Origin: Acidimicrobium ferrooxidans
GTDB lineage: Bacteria > Actinomycetota > Geothermincolia > Fen-727 > Anoxymicrobiaceae
Assembly: GCA_020723485.1 (NCBI GenBank)
Contig: DYIU01000001.1
Location: 535,280-599,279, forward strand
Direction: 5' to 3'
Length of the DNA stretch: 64,000 nt
Made by a program: the position numbers and the translations under genes. The notes beneath the pieces are model-generated. The model was not told the DNA's origin. It saw nothing but the letters and a program-made list of their open reading frames with translations, and made no database searches. Below are positions 57,871 through 64,000 of the stretch, in pieces; positions within the stretch are counted from its first letter, which is position 1; each line of letters opens with the position of its first letter.

Positions 57871-57895
57871 CGTCAAGCCGCAAGGCGGCTTGACG
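57871..57895. terminator. Hairpin between convergent recR and HlyD-like genes
   Basis: An 11-bp perfect stem (57871-57881 with 57885-57895) and a 3-base loop, 8 bp past the recR stop and 8 bp from the opposite stop. It lacks a strong T-run on either side, though the minus-strand side is pyrimidine-rich (TTCTTCTC), so it may end transcription from both sides. Confidence 0.6.
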
Positions 57896-57903
57896 GCGGA
57901 AAG

Positions 57904-59250
57904 TCACTTTACGGACTGGCCGTCCTTGAGCTTTTCAACGCCCTTGACCACGACCCGGTCTCCGGTCTTGACGCCCTTCACGAGCTCGACCCTGTCTTCG
58001 GTCGTGAGCCCGACCACCACCGGGGTAAGGACCGCCTTTCCATCCACGACCTTGAAGACGTACTTCTTGCCTTCCTTTTCTACCAGTGCCTCCACCGGCA
58101 CAACGAGCGCGTCCTTCTTGGCCGCCACCGACAGGTCGGCGGTGCCCGTCATGCCGATCTTGAGGTTGGTATCGGCCTGGTTCATGCGGATGGTGACCTC
58201 GAAGGCGGTCGCCCCCGCCTCGTTGGTGGTGGCAACGTCGGCGACCTTCACTACGGCGCCCTCGTACTTGTTGCCGGAGTAGGCCTCGAGGCTCATGCGG
58301 GCAAAATCGTTGACCTCGATCTTGGCGATGTCGGACTCGTCGACCTTGGCGACCATGGACATGCTCTTGAGGTCTACTATCTGGAAGATGGGAGTGCCGG
58401 GGGAGATGAACGCTCCCGGCACGGGAGGACCTCCGGTGGGCAGGCCCATGTTGCTCATCCCACCGGACAGCCCGGAGAGGGACGACAGGTTGAGCCCCGA
58501 TGGTATCATGCCGCTGAAGCTGCTCATCAGGGTGCTCATGAGGCTGTTTATCGAAGTGCCCGACGACTGTGCTCCCACGAGAGTCCCGGCGGCGGGCGCG
58601 GTTATGGTCGCCGCCTGCAGGTTCTTCTGCGCGTTCTCGATCGCCTTCTGCGCGGCCGCCTCCTGCGCCCCGGTGCTGAAGCCGCCGCCACCCCCGCCGA
58701 ACGAGGGCCGGTTGGCTATCTGGGCCTGGTACTGGTTGTACGAGGCCTCAATGGCCTGCAGGGCGGGCAGCCGCAGGTTCTCGGGCAGGTTGGGGACGAG
58801 CAGCTTCTCGAGGTTGTAGAGGTTTGTCACCCCCGTATCGACGCTCGCGAGCGCCGAGTTGACAGCCGACCCGATGCCGGAAGCGGCGGAGGCCAGTCCG
58901 TTGAACATGCTCGCCAGAGATTGGGTGGATTCGAGGCTTGCCTGCGCGGAGAGGAGGGACTGCTCGAGGCTCGAGGTGTCCAGCTGCACCAGGACCTGCC
59001 CCGCCGCCACCTGCTGTCCCTCCTGCGCGTACACCTGGGCTACCGAGCCGTACACCTGCGGGATGACCTGCACGGGGCTCGTCGCCGTGAGGGTCCCGGC
59101 CACCATCACCGTCTCCTCGATGGACCTGGGCCCTACCCGCACCACCTCGACTTCCGCTGCGGACCCGCCGCACCCGGCGGACGCCACTGCAAGGAGCGCG
59201 ACCACCAGCGCGGTCTTGACCGCCAGCGAGGCCAACCTGTTCGACTTCAA
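57904..59250 (-). CDS. HlyD/MacA-family periplasmic adaptor lipoprotein
   Basis: Membrane-fusion adaptor of efflux pumps. The signal peptide ends in a lipobox (LAVASAGCGGS). The lipoyl-type halves are TATSPVQVIPQVYGSVAQVY and GTLVGAQSSGTSI, separated by a helical hairpin of about 150 residues. A beta-barrel domain follows (MVAKVDESDIAKIEV) and the C-terminal RVVVKGVEKLKDGQSV is typical. It has 448 residues. No ABC or RND transporter gene is adjacent, so its partner is encoded elsewhere or absent. Confidence 0.9.
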   Translation of the reverse strand: MKSNRLASLAVKTALVVALLAVASAGCGGSAAEVEVVRVGPRSIEETVMVAGTLTATSPVQVIPQVYGSVAQVYAQEGQQVAAGQVLVQLDTSSLEQSLLSAQASLESTQSLASMFNGLASAASGIGSAVNSALASVDTGVTNLYNLEKLLVPNLPENLRLPALQAIEASYNQYQAQIANRPSFGGGGGGFSTGAQEAAAQKAIENAQKNLQAATITAPAAGTLVGAQSSGTSINSLMSTLMSSFSGMIPSGLNLSSLSGLSGGMSNMGLPTGGPPVPGAFISPGTPIFQIVDLKSMSMVAKVDESDIAKIEVNDFARMSLEAYSGNKYEGAVVKVADVATTNEAGATAFEVTIRMNQADTNLKIGMTGTADLSVAAKKDALVVPVEALVEKEGKKYVFKVVDGKAVLTPVVVGLTTEDRVELVKGVKTGDRVVVKGVEKLKDGQSVK

Positions 59251-59396
59251 ACCTGCCTCCTAATCACTGCCCAGGTGAGCGTGCTAGCAGGATACTATAT
59301 CAGGTCGGCTGCTTAGGAAAGACCCAAAAGTACCACTTCCGCCCGCCCCGCGACCGGCCCGCCCGGTGCGGCATTGGAGCGGGAGCCGCGACCGGT

Positions 59397-60473
59397 TCAG
59401 AACAGCTGGAAGAGACCCGACAGGAGGAGGATCATGCCGTTATAGATGGCGTGGCCCATCATGGGTCCGGAGAGGTTGTGCTGGCGCTCGTAGATGTAGC
59501 AGAGGCCGTACCCCAGCAGGAAGCGCGGGAGGAACCCGATTATCTCGAAGTGCGCGGCTGCAAAGAGAACGCCGTTGAGGAGCATCGCCGGCTGCCTGTC
59601 CATCCTGTTGCGCAGAGCCGGATAGAGGTAGCCGCGGAAGAAAATCTCTTCGCAGACCGGCGCGAGCACCACCAGCGTGAGGAAGAGCAGGAATACCAGG
59701 ACCCCGCTCACGCCTCCCGAAGATATCCTGTTCACCGACTTCGAGACCATGTCGGGAGCGTTGGTGTCACGCAGCAACCTCTCGGACGCGTATGCGAGGA
59801 TGATGGCGCCGACGAACAGGGGCAGGCCCAGGCCGACGCCCCAGGCGATCCCCTTCCACATGCCGTCCATCTTCAACCCCAGCGCGGTGACCGTGCTCTT
59901 GTGCCTGACCTTGACCGAGTAGAAGGTGCCCCCCAGGAGCAGCGCGTAGAGGAGGACGCTCGAGAGGAATATCAGAAGGAACGTCGCGTTGGTGGCGCTG
60001 GTCACTTCCCTGAGAAGGACGTAGAGCGCGAAGCTCATGGCCGAGGCCGCCATGAAAGCTATCGCGAAGATTATCATCGCCTCACCGACGCCCCAGGGCG
60101 CACCCGGGAAGACCACCTCACGTGGCTTGCGGTACCTGGCCGGAGCGTAGGGAGGGTATCCATACCCCGGCGGAGGCTGATAGCCTCCGGGCGGAGGCGG
60201 GTAGCGGTACTCCCCGCCGGTCCAGTAGGCCTGGGGGTAATACGGGTACTGGGGCTGCCCGGGAGCGGGCCCCACGGGGAGGCTTTGCCCGGGAGCGCAG
60301 GACCGGCAGTAGTTCCGGTTCCCATGGATGACCCGGCAGTACGCGCACAGGGTGCGGTTGCAGGATACGCAGCGCGCCACCGCGCTGGAGCCGGGATGGT
60401 TCGCGCACTCGACGCAGCTCGCATCCGGGTGGCCGGCTTCACCCATGGGCAGCGGGCCTTTCACTCGGGCCAT
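59397..60473 (-). CDS. CPBP-family intramembrane protease with N-terminal zinc domain
   Basis: The N-terminus (about residues 15-60) has eight Cys/His in zinc-binding pairs (CVECANHPGSSAVARCVSC, CAYCRVIHG, YCRSCAPG), like a B-box or zinc ribbon. A Pro/Tyr/Gly-rich linker covers about 65-120. The membrane part has about seven or eight segments and the CPBP (Abi) motifs CEEIFFRGYLYPAL, FAAAHF and HAIYNGMI. CPBP enzymes cleave membrane substrates, such as prenylated proteins, or act in bacteriocin immunity. Start ATG 60473. The substrate is unknown. Confidence 0.9.
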   Translation of the reverse strand: MARVKGPLPMGEAGHPDASCVECANHPGSSAVARCVSCNRTLCAYCRVIHGNRNYCRSCAPGQSLPVGPAPGQPQYPYYPQAYWTGGEYRYPPPPGGYQPPPGYGYPPYAPARYRKPREVVFPGAPWGVGEAMIIFAIAFMAASAMSFALYVLLREVTSATNATFLLIFLSSVLLYALLLGGTFYSVKVRHKSTVTALGLKMDGMWKGIAWGVGLGLPLFVGAIILAYASERLLRDTNAPDMVSKSVNRISSGGVSGVLVFLLFLTLVVLAPVCEEIFFRGYLYPALRNRMDRQPAMLLNGVLFAAAHFEIIGFLPRFLLGYGLCYIYERQHNLSGPMMGHAIYNGMILLLSGLFQLF

Positions 60474-60497
60474 TGCGGGCCGCGCTCATCGGGACCG

Positions 60498-61499
60498 TCA
60501 TTCTACCAGCAGCTCCGCGATCTGTACCGCGTTGAGCGCCGCGCCCTTGCGGAGGTTGTCACTCACTATCCAGAGATTAAGCGCGTTGTCAGTCGAGAAA
60601 TCGGTACGGATGCGGCCGACGTACGAAGGGTCGGTGCCCTCGCATTCGATGGCCAGCGGGTACAGGTCGCCGGCAGGGTCGTCGATGACGACGACCCCGG
60701 GAGCGCCGCTCAGTACCCGGCGGGCGTCCTCCGGGTTCACCGGCCTCTCGAACTGTATGTTCACTGATTCGCTGTGGCCCACCAGGACCGGCACGCGAAC
60801 GGTGGTCGCGGTGACGGCAAGGTCGTCGACCCCCATTATCTTGCGGGTCTCGTTGACCATCTTCTCTTCTTCCCTGGTGTAGCCGTTCTCGAGGAACACG
60901 TCGATGTGCGGCAGGCAGTTGTACGCTATCTGATGGGGGTATACCTCGCACTCTACGGGTTCGCCGGACTCGATGGCGCGCACCTGGCCCATCAGCTCCT
61001 CTACGGCCTCCTTGCCGGTGCCGGAGACCGACTGGAAGGTGGTCACCACCACGCGCCTGATGACGTACTCAGCGTGCAGGGGCTGCAGCACCACCACCAT
61101 CTGGATGGTGGAGCAGTTCGGGTTTGCGATTATCCCCTTGTGCTTGAACGCGTCGTCCGGGTTCACCTCGGGGACCACCAGGGGGACCTCGGGGTCCATG
61201 CGGAACGCGCTCGAGTTATCCACGACCACAGCTCCGGCGCCCGCGGCAATGGGCGCGAACTTGCGGGATATCGATGCACCCGCGCTGAAGAGGGCAAGGT
61301 CGATGCCTTCGAAGGAGTCCTCGTCCAGCACGTGGACGGGCAGGGTCTCTCCGCGGAACTCGAACGACCTGCCCCTGGACCGCTCGGAAGCGAGCAGGGT
61401 GAGGTCGCGGACCGGGAAGGACCGCTCCTCCAGCACCTTTCTCATCTCCTGGCCTACCATGCCGGTCGCGCCGACGACAGCGACGCGTGGCTCCCTCAT
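60498..61499 (-). CDS. asd: Aspartate-semialdehyde dehydrogenase
   Basis: NADPH-dependent reduction of aspartyl phosphate to the semialdehyde, the branch point for lysine, DAP, threonine and methionine. NADP-binding VAVVGATGMVGQEM begins the protein; catalytic Cys129 is in NPNCSTIQM; Gln in FQSVSGTGKEA and His in VLVGHSESV fit the active site. Length is 333. It follows lysC by 88 bp on the same strand, so the two likely form one unit. Confidence 0.97.
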   Translation of the reverse strand: MREPRVAVVGATGMVGQEMRKVLEERSFPVRDLTLLASERSRGRSFEFRGETLPVHVLDEDSFEGIDLALFSAGASISRKFAPIAAGAGAVVVDNSSAFRMDPEVPLVVPEVNPDDAFKHKGIIANPNCSTIQMVVVLQPLHAEYVIRRVVVTTFQSVSGTGKEAVEELMGQVRAIESGEPVECEVYPHQIAYNCLPHIDVFLENGYTREEEKMVNETRKIMGVDDLAVTATTVRVPVLVGHSESVNIQFERPVNPEDARRVLSGAPGVVVIDDPAGDLYPLAIECEGTDPSYVGRIRTDFSTDNALNLWIVSDNLRKGAALNAVQIAELLVE

Positions 61500-61587
61500 T
61501 TCTTCCTACCTCCCGTCTCAGCAGCGGTGATGCCGCGCTGGAACCTTTAACGTACCGCGGGAACGTACTGCTTACGGCGGCCGGACC

Positions 61588-62796
61588 CTACAGGCCGAAG
61601 TGGTCGTGCAGGGCTTTGACCGCCTTCTCCCCGTCGTCCCGCCTGACGACGCAGGATATCTTGATGGGCGAGGTGCTGATCATCTCGATGTTTATGTCGT
61701 TCTCGGCCAGGGTCTTGAACATCCCGGCCGCGATGCCCGGGTGGGTCCTCATGCCGGCGCCCACCACGCTTATCTTGGCGATGTTGTCGTCGAAGTTGCT
61801 GCCCTCCGCCCCGAGTGCGCTGACTATCTCCTCTGTGACCTGCCTGACCTTCTCGATGTCGTCCTGGCTCACGGTGAAGGAGATATCGGTGCGGGCCTGC
61901 TCGCTCACGTTCTGGATTATCATGTCCACGTTGATGTTTGAGTCGGCCAGGCCCCCGAACAGGCTCGCCGCGACACCCGGCTTGTCCGGGACACCGACAA
62001 TGGTGACCTTCGCCTCGTCGAAATCGTGCGTTACCGCGCTCACAATGGCTTTTTCCATGATATCATCCTCGCTCTTCACCCATGTCCCCTCACCGACGTT
62101 GAAGCTCGAGCGCACGTGAAGGGGCACATTGTAGTTACGCGCGTACTCGACGGAACGGGACTGGAGGACCCTCGCGCCCGTGGCAGCCATCTCCAGCATC
62201 TCGGTGTACGATACCTGCTCGAGCTTGTGCGCCTCGGGTACCACGCGCGGGTCGGCGGTGAAGACACCGTCCACGTCGGTGTAGATCTCGCAGTAGTCCG
62301 CGTGAAGGGCGGCCGCCAGCGCCACCGCGGTGGTGTCCGAGCCGCCACGCCCGAGTGTGGTGATCTCTCCCTCGCTGGTCACGCCCTGGAAACCGGCCAC
62401 GACGACCACCCGCCCCTTGCGCAGCTCCTGGATGACCCGCTCCGCGCCGACGTGCCTTATCTTGGCCTTGGTGTGGCCGGTGTCGGTCAGCATCTCCACC
62501 TGCTGCCCGGTCATGCTGATGGCGTCCTGCCCCAGCTCGTTCAGGGCCATCGCCAGGAGGGCCATCGAGACCTGTTCTCCGGTGGAGAGAAGCATGTCCA
62601 TCTCCCTCTCCGGCGGCAGCTTGGATATCTGCGCCGCCAGGCCGACCAGCTCATCGGTGGTGTCTCCAAGGGCGCTCACCACGACCACCACGTGGTCGAT
62701 CCTCTTCTTGCTGTCCACCACGCGGCGGGCGACGTTCTTTATCTTCTCGACGTCGGCGACCGAAGAGCCGCCGAACTTCTGCACGACCAGTGACAT
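61588..62796 (-). CDS. lysC: Aspartokinase
   Basis: Phosphorylates aspartate to begin the aspartate pathway. The kinase domain has [20 protein letters not shown] and [20 protein letters not shown]; two ACT domains follow from about residue 265 ([38 protein letters not shown]), where lysine or threonine can bind for feedback. At 402 residues it is the short Gram-positive type. ATG 62796 begins at the conserved [10 protein letters not shown]; an in-frame GTG is at 62814. An internal ATG (MEKAIVSAV) at the ACT boundary could start a beta subunit, as in Bacillus. Confidence 0.96.
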   Translation of the reverse strand: MSLVVQKFGGSSVADVEKIKNVARRVVDSKKRIDHVVVVVSALGDTTDELVGLAAQISKLPPEREMDMLLSTGEQVSMALLAMALNELGQDAISMTGQQVEMLTDTGHTKAKIRHVGAERVIQELRKGRVVVVAGFQGVTSEGEITTLGRGGSDTTAVALAAALHADYCEIYTDVDGVFTADPRVVPEAHKLEQVSYTEMLEMAATGARVLQSRSVEYARNYNVPLHVRSSFNVGEGTWVKSEDDIMEKAIVSAVTHDFDEAKVTIVGVPDKPGVAASLFGGLADSNINVDMIIQNVSEQARTDISFTVSQDDIEKVRQVTEEIVSALGAEGSNFDDNIAKISVVGAGMRTHPGIAAGMFKTLAENDINIEMISTSPIKISCVVRRDDGEKAVKALHDHFGL

Positions 62797-62915
62797 GACT
62801 TGATTCACCACCACTTGCAGAACAAACCCGGGCTTGCCGGGCTGTCGGAATAACTAGTATAGCGGAATGCGGCGGAGAAGAAAAAGGGTGAGAGGGCCTG
62901 CGTCAGGAGGCGCGG

Positions 62916-63269
62916 CTACAGGCCGGGGGCGAGAAGCGCCGCCAGTACGAACAGCGACGCGGATACCGCGGACATCGCGAGGCCGGCTCCGCCCAGGACG
63001 GGCGGTCTCTCTCCGCCTGAGGCCGACAGGCCGATGAGGAAGAAGACGAGGGAAGCGATCGCAAGTGGGACCGGAAGCAGCAGGGACGTCCCCATGATGA
63101 CGCGCAGGAGCTCCGCCGCCGGGCTGTAGCTCAGCCGCGAGGGGAGGACGAAAGCGAAGAACAGGAATATCGCTACCCCCAACGCGGGTAGCGCCAAGGA
63201 GCACGCCCCGGCGACAAAACACCTCTTATACTGTTTATCTTCTTTGCGGACGGGGCTGTCGAGACTCAT
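62916..63269 (-). CDS. Small membrane protein of unknown function
   Basis: A 117-residue protein with three predicted membrane segments: about residues 18-40 (CFVAGACSLALPALGVAIFL), 55-80 (VIMGTSLLLPVPLAIASLVF) and 92-114 (GAGLAMSAVSASLFVLAALL). The N-terminus is charged and short, the pattern of small DUF4190-like membrane proteins. ATG 63269 was chosen because the upstream part of the frame (to 63392) does not look coding. It lies 120 bp upstream of lysC on the same strand. Confidence 0.65.
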   Translation of the reverse strand: MSLDSPVRKEDKQYKRCFVAGACSLALPALGVAIFLFFAFVLPSRLSYSPAAELLRVIMGTSLLLPVPLAIASLVFFLIGLSASGGERPPVLGGAGLAMSAVSASLFVLAALLAPGL

Positions 63270-63484
63270 GTTCCGTGTCTTCTCTCGTGGTGACCTGATC
63301 TTTGAGAGCCGTTGGGGGCATCTTGTCCTCTGAGGGGCGAGGGGTGCAGCTTTCCGCAGCCTCTGGTACTCCAACCAGCAAGGAAAAGGCACCGCGAACT
63401 CTCTATGCGGGCATCCCCCCGGAAGCCTTCAAATGGAAGCCCCGGGAAGAGCTGATCCTGTCGTTGGAGTCGATGCGCTCGAGG

Positions 63485-63745
63485 TACCTCGAGATAATGG
63501 TCCTCGATGGAGATCTCGTCGAGCGGCTACAGCATGGCCGCTCTCATCACGCTCATGCGCACAAGGTCCCTGGCCTTGACTGTTGCCTCGTCCCATTCGT
63601 GCAGATGCACCCAGGAGCAGTGGTCGCGTATGTTCGCGAACTCGAAAAGGTGTTGTTTGAGGCCCGCTTCCCAGCATGCGTCACGGAAGAGGGCTCGCGG
63701 GTGCGGGGTGTGCAGGAAGTCACGACAACGGCCTTTTTCGCTGCC
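63485..63745 (-). pseudogene. hdrA fragment, frameshifted and with an internal stop
   Basis: Joining two minus-strand frames gives a clear fragment of heterodisulfide reductase subunit A-like protein. Frame 1 reads KKAVVVTSCTPRTREP (about 63691-63738). A one-base loss near 63690 shifts the frame, and frame 2 goes on LFRDACWEAGLKQHLFEF, then ANIRDHCSWVHLHEWDEA and DLVRMSVMRAAML, ending in TAG (63527-63529). Past the stop PLDEISI still fits. HdrA proteins carry flavin and Fe-S clusters in anaerobic electron bifurcation. Neither the N- nor the C-terminal part is present. It is a remnant, not a working gene. Confidence 0.8.
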
Positions 63746-63846
63746 TTCTTCCTGCCTGCTGTTTCAGGGGACGACAATCTGGCGGCCGCCTTCCCGGCGG
63801 CCGCTGACTCGTCAGCCAAGGCCTTTCCTTTCGTTACTGCTCGGTG

Positions 63847-64000
63847 CTACCTCTTCTTCTTGGCCGGAGCCTTCTTCTTCTTGGCGGCCGGCCTCTTCTT
63901 GGCTGCTGCCTTCTTCTTTGCCGGAGCCTTCTTCTTCGGCGCTGCCTTCTTCTTGGCGGCCGGCCTCTTCTTGGCTGCTGCCTTCTTCTTTGCCGGAGCC
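63847..64000 (-). CDS. C-terminal tail of a histone-like Lys/Ala/Pro-rich protein (5' end off the window)
   Basis: The minus-strand frame ends at TAG 63847-63849 and runs off the right edge. The 50 visible residues are only Ala, Lys, Pro and Arg (AAAKKRPAAKKKAAPKKKAP, ending APAKKKR). This is the composition of the tail of actinobacterial HU (HupB type) or of histone H1-like proteins; the N-terminal domain that would decide is outside. It is probably a nucleoid protein that binds DNA through charge. Confidence 0.75.
   Translation of the reverse strand, partial: APAKKKAAAKKRPAAKKKAAPKKKAPAKKKAAAKKRPAAKKKKAPAKKKR
63878..64000. repeat. 72-bp-period perfect repeat in the histone-like tail
   Basis: Bases 63878-63928 and 63950-64000 are identical (51 of 51), with a 72-bp period, or 24 codons. 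The repeat lies in the frame of the Lys/Ala/Pro tail and may continue past the window. Confidence 0.9.

Noticed and set aside
62855..62884. A TATACT in front of lysC as a promoter or lysine riboswitch leader
   Set aside because: No -35 is visible, and the leader of about 60 nt is too short for a lysine riboswitch.
63878..64000. A direct-repeat array that could be taken for CRISPR
   Set aside because: The repeats are in frame in a Lys/Ala/Pro coding tail, with no unique spacers.

Overview
The window is the replication-origin region of a high-GC bacterial chromosome. The gene order is dnaA-dnaN-recF-DciA-gyrB-gyrA on one side of the origin and rpmH-rnpA-yidD-yidC-jag-rsmG-parA-parB on the other. 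jag is followed by rsmG with no mnmE or mnmG between them. This order, frequent TTG and GTG starts, a large SRP RNA and a Lys/Ala/Pro-rich histone-like tail suggest a deep-branching, probably anaerobic, member of the Actinomycetota. That placement is inference from gene order and protein style; no 16S rRNA gene is present.

Left arm (1-31 kb, almost all minus strand, away from the origin). A conserved ispE-glmU-prs-rplY-pth-mfd block is interrupted by tRNA-Gln, repeats, a lipoprotein and a divergent pair of unknown genes. Then come an FAD oxidoreductase with a clear terminator, a tight operon (TPR protein, LarA-like protein, zinc-ribbon protein), tRNA-Ile, rtcB with archease, and a 1986-residue soluble histidine kinase with about seven PAS and five GAF domains, which lies just downstream of gyrA.

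Origin (about 30.9-33.1 kb). DnaA boxes lie on both sides of dnaA. The divergent dnaA and rpmH promoters can be read directly. Two exact parS sites (in the end of jag and at 37.09 kb) bracket much of a 1.8-kb stretch without a recognisable gene.

Right arm. parAB is followed by a convergent aminotransferase-ddl pair, then a compact chemosensory operon (cheR, two MCPs, cheW, cheY, cheB, cheA, cheC, cheD). A convergent MCP-like protein without a signalling tip, a cell-wall amidase, the SRP RNA gene, dnaX-ybaB-recR, an HlyD-type lipoprotein, a CPBP protease, asd, lysC, a small membrane protein, a decayed hdrA fragment and the tail of a histone-like protein follow. No flagellar or pilus genes are in the window, so the output of the chemosensory system is not visible.

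The most unusual features are three. First, each of the two tRNA genes has, about 20-30 nt past its 3' end, an inverted copy of its own T-arm attached to a G/C-run hairpin element of shared layout. Second, two paralogous proteins of unknown function are each built from two copies of a zinc-ribbon plus about 150-residue unit, and one is in an operon with a LarA-like protein. Third, the origin-parS region contains a long gene-free segment.
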